A stretch of 64,000 nucleotides of DNA from Emticicia sp. 21SJ11W-3 (GTDB taxonomy: Bacteria; Bacteroidota; Bacteroidia; Cytophagales; Spirosomataceae): the NCBI RefSeq assembly GCF_024138715.1, contig NZ_CP092074.1, positions 3,844,001 to 3,908,000 on the forward strand, read 5' to 3'. The notes under the pieces are model-generated. The model saw nothing but the letters and a program-made list of their open reading frames with translations. It was not told where the DNA came from and did not search any database. Below are positions 16,919 through 25,753 of this stretch, in pieces. The position numbers were made by a program, and so were the translations under genes. How positions within the stretch are numbered: the stretch's first letter is position 1; every line of letters starts with the position of its first letter.

Positions 16919-18022
16919 ATGCCCGGTTTCCGTTTTTCAGAATTTAAGCCCGATATGAAGGGCAATACCAAATTTGAGCAACTGCTCAATATTTTTCAGC
17001 AATTGCTGCTAATAACCGCAGGAGACGTTAGCCAGGCGCTAAGTTATATGAGCGACCTGGACCGCCAGTATCAACTAACTGACGATACCTACGGTATGGC
17101 TGATTTTATTGAAGACCTGAAACAAAAAGGTTACATAACAGAAGAGAATCAGGAAGGGCAGCAATACCGCATGACAGCTAAAAGCGAGCAGGGAATAAGA
17201 AAGCAGTCTTTAGAAGAGATTTTTGGCAAACTGAAAAGAACAAAGTCGAGCGGCAGCCATCATACCCCCTACACCGGCACAGGCGACGAGATGAGCAGCG
17301 ATGTAAGAGCATTTCAGTTCGGCGATTCGCTTGAGCAAATCAGCATGACAGAATCTCTTAAAAACGCGCAGATAAACAGCGGCATTGATGATTTTATGTT
17401 GCTGGAAAGCGACCTGGAAGTGGTAGACAGGGAGTCGAAAATACAGACCTCAACCGTTTTGATGATAGATATTTCTCACTCTATGATTCTTTATGGTGAA
17501 GACCGCATTACCCCTGCCAAAAAAGTAGCGCTGGCATTGGCGGAGTTAATCAGAACCAAATATCCGAAAGATACCCTTGATATTTTAGTATTTGGCAACG
17601 ATGCCTGGCAGATACAGCTGAAAGATATACCGTACCTGGAAGTTGGCCCTTATCATACCAACACCGTTGCAGGCCTTGAACTAGCCATGGATTTGCTGCG
17701 CCGCAGAAAAACCAAAAACAAGCAGGTGTTTATGATTACCGACGGCAAACCTACCTGCCTGAAAGAGGGAATTAAATACTACAAAAACAGCTTTGGCCTT
17801 GACCGAAAAATTGTAAACAAAACCCTTACCCTGGCCGCACAGGCTCGCCGGATGGATATTCCGGTTACTACTTTTATGATCGCCTCAGACCCCTACCTTA
17901 AACAGTTTGTGCAACAATTTACCGAGGTAAATAATGGCAGGGCTTATTACAGTAACCTGAACGGGTTGGGTGGTTTTGTACTGGAGGATTTCCAGAGAAA
18001 CCGCCGCAAAAAACTAAAATAG
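16919..18022 (+). CDS. VWA-domain protein
   Basis: This 367-residue cytoplasmic protein has a helical N-terminal half (1-170) and a von Willebrand factor A domain (about 178-350). The MIDAS metal site is present: DISHS (DxSxS) at the first strand, and ITDGKPT later. Such proteins normally work with a MoxR/magnesium-chelatase-type AAA+ ATPase in metal insertion or complex assembly. No such ATPase lies within this window beside it, so its partner may be elsewhere. The gene starts at the ATG at 16919, which gives MPGFRFSEF, and ends 58 bp before nth. Confidence 0.85.
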   Translation: MPGFRFSEFKPDMKGNTKFEQLLNIFQQLLLITAGDVSQALSYMSDLDRQYQLTDDTYGMADFIEDLKQKGYITEENQEGQQYRMTAKSEQGIRKQSLEEIFGKLKRTKSSGSHHTPYTGTGDEMSSDVRAFQFGDSLEQISMTESLKNAQINSGIDDFMLLESDLEVVDRESKIQTSTVLMIDISHSMILYGEDRITPAKKVALALAELIRTKYPKDTLDILVFGNDAWQIQLKDIPYLEVGPYHTNTVAGLELAMDLLRRRKTKNKQVFMITDGKPTCLKEGIKYYKNSFGLDRKIVNKTLTLAAQARRMDIPVTTFMIASDPYLKQFVQQFTEVNNGRAYYSNLNGLGGFVLEDFQRNRRKKLK

Positions 18023-18080
18023 AGGATTTTTGCCTTTTCTTATCTATTTTAGGCCATTGTTTAAAAATTGAATTGATAGA

Positions 18081-18740
18081 ATGAGAACAAAAGAACGCTA
18101 TAAAGCGCTGGTTTCTTACTTTACAGAACATTATCCGACGGCCGAAACCGAACTGCATTACAGCAACCCTTATGAATTACTGGTAGCCGTTATACTATCT
18201 GCCCAATGTACCGACAAACGTATTAATATGATAACCCCCAGGTTGTTTGAGCGATACCCTACACCTGAGAGCCTTGCCGCTTCAACAGCAGATGAAGTGT
18301 TTGAGTACATCAGAACCGTAAGCTACCCTAACAACAAAAGTAAGCATCTGGTAGGTATGGCGCGTATATTGGTAAACGAGTTTAACTCTGAAGTACCCAA
18401 CACCATTGAAGCCCTGCAAAAAATGCCGGGCGTGGGACGCAAAACAGCCAATGTAATTGTGTCGGTTATTTATAACCAACCTGCAATAGCGGTTGACACG
18501 CACGTGTTCAGGGTGTCGCACCGGTTAGGGCTGGTACCTAAAACCTCCAAAACGCCTTTAATGGTTGAAAAAGAACTGGTCAGGTATCTGCCGGAAGAAA
18601 AAATTGCCGTTGCCCACCACTGGCTTATTCTGCATGGCCGGTACATTTGCATTGCAAGAACACCCAAATGCGGTGAGTGCGACCTGAAGAGTTTTTGCAG
18701 GGCATACGAAACCGGAGATTTCAAGACCCCATCGCTTTAA
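18081..18740 (+). CDS. nth: Endonuclease III (base-excision repair)
   Basis: Nth removes oxidised pyrimidines and nicks the abasic site. All hallmarks are present in 219 residues: the helix-hairpin-helix with catalytic Lys121 (MPGVGRKTANV), catalytic Asp139 (AVDTHVFRV), and a C-terminal 4Fe-4S site with C-x6-C-x2-C-x5-C spacing (CIARTPKC, then GEC, DLKSFC). The length matches E. coli Nth. It is followed after 24 bp by the MOSC gene on the same strand. Confidence 0.97.
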   Translation: MRTKERYKALVSYFTEHYPTAETELHYSNPYELLVAVILSAQCTDKRINMITPRLFERYPTPESLAASTADEVFEYIRTVSYPNNKSKHLVGMARILVNEFNSEVPNTIEALQKMPGVGRKTANVIVSVIYNQPAIAVDTHVFRVSHRLGLVPKTSKTPLMVEKELVRYLPEEKIAVAHHWLILHGRYICIARTPKCGECDLKSFCRAYETGDFKTPSL

Positions 18741-18764
18741 GAAAGAAATACCTGATATTAGCCA

Positions 18765-19268
18765 ATGGAAATTAAAAAACTGATGCAGACCTTTGCCCAT
18801 CATGGCAAAGTTGAATGGATTAGCTATCGTCCCGGGCCTACTTCCAGAAAACCACTGGTAGTTGCAGACAGCATTGAAGTAACGGAAAAACAGGGCATTG
18901 TGGGCGACAGATACAGGGGGACGTCGCGCAAGAGACAGGTAACACTGATACAGGCTGAACACATAGACGCCGTAGCCGGATTGCTACAAAAAGAGCGCAT
19001 TGACCCGGCTCTGCTGCGCCGAAACATTGTGGTATCGGGCATTAATCTGCTGGCCTTTAACGATGCCGCTTTTCAGATTGGCGAAGCAATTCTGCAAATG
19101 ACAGGCTATTGCCATCCCTGCAGCCAGATGGAAGAAGCCCTGGGAACCGGCGGGTACAATGCCATGAGAGGCCACGGCGGAATTACCTGTATGGTAGTAA
19201 AAGGCGGAAGAATAAAAACAGGCGACCAAGTAAAACCATTGCCTGGGTTCAGCCCCCTGCTTTTTTAG
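18765..19268 (+). CDS. MOSC domain protein
   Basis: MOSC domains (molybdenum cofactor sulfurase C-terminal) handle sulfur or pterin-bound molybdenum, as in YiiM and mARC. This 167-residue protein is a stand-alone MOSC: an SIEVTEKQGIVGDRYRG segment, then RRNIVVSGINL and the conserved cysteine region GYCHPCSQMEE. Its start (MEIKKLMQTF) follows nth by 24 bp. Its 3' end overlaps the convergent SUI1 gene by 20 bp. Substrate is unknown; a role in detoxifying N-hydroxylated compounds is possible by analogy with YiiM. Confidence 0.88.
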   Translation: MEIKKLMQTFAHHGKVEWISYRPGPTSRKPLVVADSIEVTEKQGIVGDRYRGTSRKRQVTLIQAEHIDAVAGLLQKERIDPALLRRNIVVSGINLLAFNDAAFQIGEAILQMTGYCHPCSQMEEALGTGGYNAMRGHGGITCMVVKGGRIKTGDQVKPLPGFSPLLF

Positions 19269-19587
19269 CTTTATAACCCTCTTTCAACAAAAAGGCCAGA
19301 ATTTTATCCCGGTGGTCTCCCTGAATCAGAATTTCTCCGTCTTTGGCCGTACCACCGCTGCCACAAAGATTCTGTAGCTTCTTTTTTAAGGCTTGCAGGT
19401 CATCATCTTTGGCTATCACGCCATCTATACGGCTTACTACTTTATTACCGCCTTTTCTGTCAAGCCAGATTTTCAGATTCTGCTGTTGCGGTGCCAGCGT
19501 CTCCGGCTCTTCATCTTCGCCAAAGTTAAAGGTAAAGTCAGGGTCTGTCGAGTACACCACCCCTTCTCTTTGTTTCTTGTTTTTCAT
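19249..19587 (-). CDS. SUI1/YciH family translation factor
   Basis: The 112-residue protein resembles bacterial YciH, the homologue of eukaryotic eIF1. The SUI1 core is LKIWLDRKGGNKVVSRIDGV, then LQALKKKLQNLCGSGGTAKDG and IQGDHRDKILAFLL, the expected order. It binds the small ribosomal subunit and affects start-codon selection. Its ATG overlaps the lipid kinase stop codon (ATGA at 19584-19587), so the two are probably translationally coupled. Its 3' end overlaps the convergent MOSC gene. Confidence 0.93.
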   Translation of the reverse strand: MKNKKQREGVVYSTDPDFTFNFGEDEEPETLAPQQQNLKIWLDRKGGNKVVSRIDGVIAKDDDLQALKKKLQNLCGSGGTAKDGEILIQGDHRDKILAFLLKEGYKAKKAGG

Positions 19588-20453
19588 GTCATTACCAGCA
19601 GACTTTTCTGCTTAATAGATATCGTTAATTCGTCTGTTCCCAGTTGGCGGGGTTCTCCGTCAAAATGAATCAGCAATCGGTCTTTACCTTTTAACCTGAA
19701 CAAGGTGCTACGGTAGCTTTCAGTATAGGCCGACTCATGTATGGTTTGATTGAACAAGCTGTTTACCATGCCCGGCACCCCCCACAAAGGCATAGGGCTA
19801 ATGAGGGTGCAGTCAATAAAACCGTCGTCTATCTGCGCAATGGGCGCTATATATGCGTTATTGCCAAATTGCCTGGCATTACCGAAAGTGATACTGAACA
19901 CCTCATATTCATTTCCTCCAAAAAGGCAGGCCACTGGCTTATAAGACCAGAACTCGCTAAACCCCGCTTTTACATAATTCATCAACCCCCTGCCTTTCAT
20001 TCCGGCAAATACATAAGCGCATTGGGCATCAAAGCCCAGCCCGGCCGTGCAAAAAAATGGCATTTCGTTGGCATAGCAGGTGTCAATGGCTCTTAAAGAA
20101 GCATTATTCAATTGCTGAATAGCATTTACGGCATTCATTGAAATGCCCAACTCCCGAGCCAGCCCATTACCAGAACCCATAGGCAAAATACCCAGGGCTG
20201 ACGCGCTGCCAACCAATGCCTTTGCGGTTTCGTTCACGGTGCCGTCGCCTCCCATAGCCACTATATAGGGCACCTCCTTAGCAGCAGCTTCGGCAGCTAT
20301 ATCGGTAGCATGACCAGCCGCACGGGTCTCAATAATACGGTGCTTATATCTTTGTTTATCTAAAAGGCTTTCAATCAGATTCACCACCTTCTGATGGTTC
20401 TTCACCCTACCCGAAAACGGGTTAACCACAAACCAGATTTCCTGCCTGTTCAC
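19584..20453 (-). CDS. YegS/DgkB-type lipid kinase
   Basis: The 289-residue protein has the diacylglycerol kinase catalytic fold: FVVNPFSG at the start, the nucleotide-binding GGDGT at 68-72, and LPMGSGNGLARELGI. The C-terminal beta-sandwich contains FDAQCAYVFAGMKGRG and IDDGFIDCTLISP. Members phosphorylate diacylglycerol or related lipids in phospholipid turnover, or make lipid second messengers. The gene overlaps SUI1 by four bases and heads that two-gene unit, with the NTF2-like gene divergent. Confidence 0.92.
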   Translation of the reverse strand: MNRQEIWFVVNPFSGRVKNHQKVVNLIESLLDKQRYKHRIIETRAAGHATDIAAEAAAKEVPYIVAMGGDGTVNETAKALVGSASALGILPMGSGNGLARELGISMNAVNAIQQLNNASLRAIDTCYANEMPFFCTAGLGFDAQCAYVFAGMKGRGLMNYVKAGFSEFWSYKPVACLFGGNEYEVFSITFGNARQFGNNAYIAPIAQIDDGFIDCTLISPMPLWGVPGMVNSLFNQTIHESAYTESYRSTLFRLKGKDRLLIHFDGEPRQLGTDELTISIKQKSLLVMT

Positions 20454-20553
20454 AATTATTAAAATAAATTTATATTTTAGTGCAAATATAGTAACAAGGG
20501 CAGCAAAATGTCTGCCAAGTATCTAACATTATAAAAACTACTCGACCAAAGGT

Positions 20554-20985
20554 ATGAAAACAATTATTGCAGCTCTGTTTTGCCTTCTACTGTCTTTACA
20601 GGTATCGGCACAAAATCAAAAAAATCGGCAGGAAGTTTTAAAGGTGCTGAGCCGCCAGAATGAAAACTGGAACAAAGGAGACATCAGGGCTTTTATGGAA
20701 GATTACTGGAAGTCTGACTCGCTGATGTTTATCGGAAAAAACGGGGTAATATATGGCTGGAAAGCAACGCTGGAGCGCTATAACAAAACATACCCCGACC
20801 TGGCCACTATGGGTAAGCTAAAGTTTGATATTAAGAAAACTGAGTTTTACTCACCCACAACCTGCTGGGTATTGGGCAAATTTCATCTTACACGCCCTGA
20901 GAAAGGAGATGCAGAAGGTTATTTTACGCTGATAATGAAAAAAATCAAAGGAAAATGGCTTATTGTATCAGACCACACCAGTTAA
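20554..20985 (+). CDS. Exported NTF2/SnoaL-like protein (DUF4440 type)
   Basis: The 143-residue protein has a signal peptide (MKTIIAALFCLLLSLQVSAQ). The mature part shows the cone-shaped NTF2-like pattern: a first helix VLKVLSRQNENWNKGDIRAFMEDYW, then YGWKATLERYNKTYPD, and closing strands CWVLGKFHL and GYFTLIMKKIKGKWLIVSDHTS. It matches small secreted DUF4440/SnoaL-like proteins, whose functions vary. Its stop codon abuts that of the convergent LytTR gene with no gap. Confidence 0.8.
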   Translation: MKTIIAALFCLLLSLQVSAQNQKNRQEVLKVLSRQNENWNKGDIRAFMEDYWKSDSLMFIGKNGVIYGWKATLERYNKTYPDLATMGKLKFDIKKTEFYSPTTCWVLGKFHLTRPEKGDAEGYFTLIMKKIKGKWLIVSDHTS

Positions 20986-21336
20986 TCAGCCGGCTTTCAT
21001 AAATTTGGAAACTGTATCCAGAAAAATTTCTTTTCTGCGGCGCGAAAGGCTCACCTGGTGGTCTTCCTGTAGTTTCACCAGCAGCCCTTCGTGTATCTGG
21101 TAACCCGTTACAAAGTTTAAATTAACCATGTACGATTTATGCGTGCGGAAAAAATCATAGCAACTGAAACGCTTTTCCAGTTCTTTCAGCGTTTTTGACA
21201 CCAGCAGTTTTTCGCCGTCCTGCAAAAACACTTCTGTATAGTTTACATCTGCTTTCAGGTAAAGAACATGTGCCGGATTTACCTTCTTTTTTCCTGCCAG
21301 TTTTATTGAGGCATTTTTGTGTAGATTTGTTTCCAT
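20986..21336 (-). CDS. Stand-alone LytTR DNA-binding protein
   Basis: LytTR domains are beta-sheet DNA-binding modules normally placed after a receiver in AgrA/LytR-type regulators. This 116-residue protein is almost only that domain: LYLKADVNYTEVFLQDGEKLLV, the SKTLKELEKRF helix, FFRTHKSYMVNLNFV and VSLSRRRKEIFLD are in the expected order. No receiver or sensor part is present, and no histidine kinase lies adjacent. It could be controlled by its own level or by a partner protein. Its ATG at 21336 is the only good start. Confidence 0.9.
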   Translation of the reverse strand: METNLHKNASIKLAGKKKVNPAHVLYLKADVNYTEVFLQDGEKLLVSKTLKELEKRFSCYDFFRTHKSYMVNLNFVTGYQIHEGLLVKLQEDHQVSLSRRRKEIFLDTVSKFMKAG

Positions 21337-21437
21337 AGTTATTGAGATTTTTAGCTTTTTATCTTAAAGACTCCTAATTTCTCTCAATAGTTGTAACAAA
21401 ACCAATAAAATTATTAAAATAATCAAGATACCACCGC

Positions 21438-23999
21438 TTAATTATTTTTGGTGGTATCTTTAGGCGGAAACGTAATCACATCCTGCTGAATGGTGTTGGT
21501 TGTGTCGGGGTTGATATCTAAAGAATCAGACTCCAGAATACCGCCAATATCACCTCCGCAATTCTGATATTTCTTGTTGATTGTTACTCTTGGTTTTGGA
21601 AATGGCCCCGGCACATACCCCAGTTTTCTGTCGGTATAAACGCTTTGCATAAACTTACCGAAAATAGGAAGCGCAGAACGAGAGCCCTCACCCATACGCG
21701 AACGGAAATGGATACTTCGGTCGTCGCCTCCCACCCACACGCCGCAAACCAGGTCTTTGGTAAAGCCCATATACCAGGCGTCTGAATAGTTAGAGGTTGT
21801 TCCGGTTTTTCCGCCTGCCTGCCCGCCGTTGGCAAACAAGGCACTGCTGTATTCCCACAAGCCCTGCGATGTTCCCCCCGGCTCTTCTATACCACCGCGT
21901 AGCATATATTGCATCAGAAATCCTGACTCCGGGCTTATTACCTCACGTTTCTTTATTTCGGTTTCAAAGATAACCTTGCCTTTTGCATCTTCTATTTTAG
22001 CTACCAGGGTAGGCTCAACGTATTCGCCGCCGTTGGCAAAAACACCATAGGCAGCAACCAGTTCATATAATGACACGTCTGACGACCCAAGCCCGATAGA
22101 GGCCACAGGGTCTAGCGGGGTGGTAATACCCAGCTTGCGGGCGTACGAAACCACCGTTGATGGTTTTACCTCGTCGGTAAGTTTGGCGGCTATTGAGTTA
22201 ATTGACTTGGCCATCGCTCGTCGCAGAGTCATACTGGCATAAGTAAACACGCCGTCGGCATTTCTGGGAGCCCAGGTTTTGGGTTCGCCTTTTTCAATCC
22301 ATTCTTTTTTAAACGGTTCGTCAACGCGTCTGTCGCAAGGCGACAGATTCAGCGGGCCATCAATGGCCGATACATACACAAATGGCTTAAAGGTTGACCC
22401 CGGCTGGCGACGCCCCTGCCGAACGTGGTCATATTTAAAATAATTATAGTCTATGCCGCCAACCCAGGCTTTAATATAACCATTGTAAGGGTCCATGGCC
22501 ATCATGCCAGTCTGTAAAAAACGTTTATAGTGCACAATTGAGTCAATAGGGCTCATGAGCATATCTTCTTCTGACGCACCCTCTTTACCCCACACAAAAA
22601 CCTTGGTCATTTTTTTCTTTTCATACATATAGTAATGTATCGAGTCGGCATTATTACCGAATTTCTGAACCAGACGTTTGTAAATTGGTGTTCGTTTGGC
22701 TACCGTATCTATATAACCCGGAATCTCCTGCCCGTTCTCATATATCCAGGGGTTTTTACCTTTCCACTCAGTATCAAAAATCTTTTGTAAACGGCGCATG
22801 TGGCTAGACACCGCATTTTCGGCGTAGTCTTGCATGCGTGAGTCAATAGTGGTATATATCTTCAGGCCATCTTTGTACAAATCAAGGTCTATTTCATTAT
22901 TTTTGGCCCAGTTTTCAATATATCTGGCAAGCGCGGTTTTAAAATAATTCCCACGGCTGTCGGCATCAATTTCTGTATCTACCACCAGCTTAATATCTGT
23001 TTTGCTAAGTTCGTCGGCTTCTTTCTTGCTTAATGCTCCGTTATTGGCCATTAACTGCAAAACCGTATTGCGGCGTTTTAAAGCATTTTTAGGATTTCTG
23101 ATCGGGTTATACAAAGTAGTACCTTTTTGCAGCCCCACCAGCACGGCTGCTTCTTCGGCTGTAAGCTTATCCGGCTCTTTACTGAAATACGTACGGGCGG
23201 CAGTTCTGATACCATAAGCATTATTTCCGTAGTCGACAGTATTCAGATACATCGTCAGAATTTCTCCTTTCGTAAATCGTCTTTCAAGCCTTATGGCCGT
23301 AAACCACTCTTTGGTTTTGTACACAATGGTGCGCAACACAGGCACATAATACAGCAAACCGCGCATTTCGCTGCGGCGTGTATTATATAGGTTTTTGGCC
23401 AATTGCTGAGATACCGTACTACCACCCCCACGCTCGCCACCGCTAAAGATACCAACGGCTACACCGCCCATCGACCGTAAGTCGATACCTGAGTGTTCAA
23501 AAAAACGTTTGTCTTCGGTGGCAATAAGGGCTTTAAATAACCAAGGCGACATCTGTGCGCTATCAACTGTCTGCCGGTTTTCGGTGTAGAATTTGCCGAG
23601 TTCAACGCCATCGCTTGAATAAATAGTAGAAGACTGCGCAATTTTGGGGTTAGTCAGTTGCTCTATACTGGGCATACCGCCACACAACCACAAAAAATTG
23701 GTTTCAATACAAAACCAGTAAAACAGCACAAACAGAACAACTCGGGCCGTAATTTTATAAATACGCTTGATAACCAAAAAGTACTGACCCTCCTGGTCAA
23801 ATTTTGACTGAAACGCGCTTTTCAGGTCATCAATTACTTTATAAAAAGTAGCTACAACCCATTCAATTCGTTTTTCACCAAATATTTTGCTCAATAAACG
23901 ATAAACCTGATCTAACAACCATCCCCAGGAATCGCTGATTTTTGCTGCTGCGTCTGTCAAAAATTGCCTGTCAAGGCGTTTTCTATTTTTTTCTTCCAT
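21438..23999 (-). CDS. mrcA: Bifunctional penicillin-binding protein 1A
   Basis: This 853-residue class A PBP polymerises and crosslinks peptidoglycan. After an unusually long cytoplasmic N-terminus (about 80 residues) there is a membrane anchor (84-106). The glycosyltransferase domain GT51 has catalytic Glu162 (ATEDKRFFEHSG) and GGGSTVSQQLAKN. The transpeptidase has SxxK with Ser535 and Lys538 (PGSTFKP), the SIN motif (AKSINSIAAK) and KTG at Lys731 (GGKTGTTSNYSD). Residues 350-500 between the domains form the linker. It is monocistronic between the LytTR gene and a divergent membrane protein. Confidence 0.96.
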   Translation of the reverse strand: MEEKNRKRLDRQFLTDAAAKISDSWGWLLDQVYRLLSKIFGEKRIEWVVATFYKVIDDLKSAFQSKFDQEGQYFLVIKRIYKITARVVLFVLFYWFCIETNFLWLCGGMPSIEQLTNPKIAQSSTIYSSDGVELGKFYTENRQTVDSAQMSPWLFKALIATEDKRFFEHSGIDLRSMGGVAVGIFSGGERGGGSTVSQQLAKNLYNTRRSEMRGLLYYVPVLRTIVYKTKEWFTAIRLERRFTKGEILTMYLNTVDYGNNAYGIRTAARTYFSKEPDKLTAEEAAVLVGLQKGTTLYNPIRNPKNALKRRNTVLQLMANNGALSKKEADELSKTDIKLVVDTEIDADSRGNYFKTALARYIENWAKNNEIDLDLYKDGLKIYTTIDSRMQDYAENAVSSHMRRLQKIFDTEWKGKNPWIYENGQEIPGYIDTVAKRTPIYKRLVQKFGNNADSIHYYMYEKKKMTKVFVWGKEGASEEDMLMSPIDSIVHYKRFLQTGMMAMDPYNGYIKAWVGGIDYNYFKYDHVRQGRRQPGSTFKPFVYVSAIDGPLNLSPCDRRVDEPFKKEWIEKGEPKTWAPRNADGVFTYASMTLRRAMAKSINSIAAKLTDEVKPSTVVSYARKLGITTPLDPVASIGLGSSDVSLYELVAAYGVFANGGEYVEPTLVAKIEDAKGKVIFETEIKKREVISPESGFLMQYMLRGGIEEPGGTSQGLWEYSSALFANGGQAGGKTGTTSNYSDAWYMGFTKDLVCGVWVGGDDRSIHFRSRMGEGSRSALPIFGKFMQSVYTDRKLGYVPGPFPKPRVTINKKYQNCGGDIGGILESDSLDINPDTTNTIQQDVITFPPKDTTKNN

Positions 24000-24198
24000 A
24001 TTTAAATATTTCGCCGAAAACCCAACAAATAACTAAATTCTGATGCAAATAATCAAACAAACCGAAAAGGTTTTTTAGATACTTAACCATTTAGTAAAAA
24101 AGCATGGTTATTTATGCATTTAAGCCGAAGCAATTACAACAAAGCCAGGCGCATGCTTGTTAAAGATGAGTATATCCACATAAAACTTATCAATTATT

Positions 24199-24627
24199 AT
24201 GAATCTGATACCTGCCGACAAACCGCTTGAAAAAGAATTGCTGCCGCTGTTTACACAATCTATCTCATTTCAGATACCAGCTACCTGGAAAGACTTTCTG
24301 GTAAAGGTTATTCCGTGGCTGCTTGTGCTTATGATACCCATCTATATTATCAGTATAGGCCTTAATTCTATTGGCAGCCTTTTCAGTGCCTTCTCTGCTC
24401 ATTTACTGGCCTCATTAGCCATGCTGTTTGTTTGCCTTGGCCTTATTTGCAATTTGTTATCACTTAGCGGTATGTTTAAACGCCAGCGTCAGGGCTGGGT
24501 TTACAACTATTATGCTTTTCTGTTTTCTCTGGCCGCAGACTTATTCTATCTGCAATTTATTGAGGCCATTCTCAGTTTTTTGTTTTTCGGGTATCTGCTT
24601 TTTCAGATACGCAGTTATTATAAATAA
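24199..24627 (+). CDS. Small integral membrane protein of unknown function
   Basis: The 142-residue protein has four probable membrane segments (about 34-54, 58-90, 105-118 and 122-136) with a short hydrophilic N-terminus carrying SFQIPATWKDF. No domain that I recognise and no signal peptide are present. A strong terminator 34 bp downstream (24661-24688) indicates that it is transcribed alone. It is divergent from the PBP1A gene. Confidence 0.65.
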   Translation: MNLIPADKPLEKELLPLFTQSISFQIPATWKDFLVKVIPWLLVLMIPIYIISIGLNSIGSLFSAFSAHLLASLAMLFVCLGLICNLLSLSGMFKRQRQGWVYNYYAFLFSLAADLFYLQFIEAILSFLFFGYLLFQIRSYYK

Positions 24628-24660
24628 GTTCAGAAGGATTTTTAATTATGCCTTACGTCT

Positions 24661-24688
24661 GAATCCATTAAGAATTCTTAATGGATTC
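24661..24688 (+). terminator. Rho-independent terminator with 28-bp perfect palindrome
   Basis: Arms GAATCCATTAAGAA and TTCTTAATGGATTC make a perfect palindrome with no spacer, followed by TTTATTTTTTG. It ends the small membrane protein gene. Confidence 0.8.
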
Positions 24689-24794
24689 TTTATTTTTTGT
24701 GCCTTTCATGAATGAATAAGTCCATTTATATATATTTCTTTATTACTTTTGAATTGACCATTATTTTTGAGCCACTAAACCAAATAAACCAACC

Positions 24795-25709
24795 GTGAAT
24801 AACATTTTAGAAGTACACAATGTTGTGAAACGCTATGCCCAGCACACGGCTCTCAACGATGTAAGCATTAATGTTCCGAAAGGCGTAATCTTTGGCTTGC
24901 TAGGGCCCAACGGAGCCGGAAAGACCTCACTGATACGTATTATTAATCAGATTACTGCTCCCGACGAAGGGTATGTGTTGTTTGACGGACAGAAACTCCA
25001 TCCTGAACACATCAAGCAAATCGGGTACCTGCCGGAAGAACGCGGGCTTTACAAAAAAATGAAAGTCGGCGAGCAACTCCTATATCTGGCGCAGCTAAAG
25101 GGTTTGTCTGAAAAGCACGCCATGGAAAAGCTGAAAGAGTGGTTCATTAAGTTTGACATCAAGACCTGGTGGACAAAAAACGTAGAAGACCTCTCAAAAG
25201 GTATGCAGCAGAAAATTCAGTTTGTGGCTACCGTGCTGCACGAACCACAGTTGATTATTCTCGACGAACCCTTCTCCGGTTTTGACCCCATCAATGCCAA
25301 TCTCATAAAAGACGAGATTCTTGAACTGAAAAAGAAAGGCACTACCATTATATTTTCAACTCACCGTATGGAATCGGTTGAAGAACTCTGCGACAACGTA
25401 GCACTTATCAATAAATCGCACAAGGTTTTAGACGGGCCCAAGAAAGAAATCAAAGAACAGTTTAAAACCCATACGTATAATGTTGAGTATATGGGCGACC
25501 TTAACAATCTGTTTGAAGACTTTGAAGTTTTAGAGACACATACCATTGAAGACAACTACAAGAAGTCTACGTTAAAACTAAAACCTGAAGTACCTGTTAA
25601 CAAGCTGGTAAGACAACTGATAGACAACGTAGAACTGCGCACCTTTGGCGAGAACATACCAAGCATGAACGATATCTTCATTGCTGCCGTGAACGAGATT
25701 CCGCAATAA
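24795..25709 (+). CDS. ABC transporter ATP-binding protein (NatA-like)
   Basis: The 304-residue protein has a full ABC nucleotide-binding domain: Walker A GPNGAGKTS at 37-45, a Q loop, the signature LSKGMQQK, and Walker B LIILDEPFSGFDP followed by the H-loop STHRMESVEE. A C-terminal 80-residue extension (YNVEYMGDLNNLFEDF onwards) is typical of ABC-2 exporters in the NatA/YhaQ group. The start is a GTG at 24795; no in-frame ATG fits the family start. It is paired with the ABC-2 permease 44 bp downstream. Confidence 0.93.
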   Translation: MNNILEVHNVVKRYAQHTALNDVSINVPKGVIFGLLGPNGAGKTSLIRIINQITAPDEGYVLFDGQKLHPEHIKQIGYLPEERGLYKKMKVGEQLLYLAQLKGLSEKHAMEKLKEWFIKFDIKTWWTKNVEDLSKGMQQKIQFVATVLHEPQLIILDEPFSGFDPINANLIKDEILELKKKGTTIIFSTHRMESVEELCDNVALINKSHKVLDGPKKEIKEQFKTHTYNVEYMGDLNNLFEDFEVLETHTIEDNYKKSTLKLKPEVPVNKLVRQLIDNVELRTFGENIPSMNDIFIAAVNEIPQ

Positions 25710-25753
25710 ACCATCTGGCCGATTTTGTTTTAAATCAAAAAGCACAAACAACT

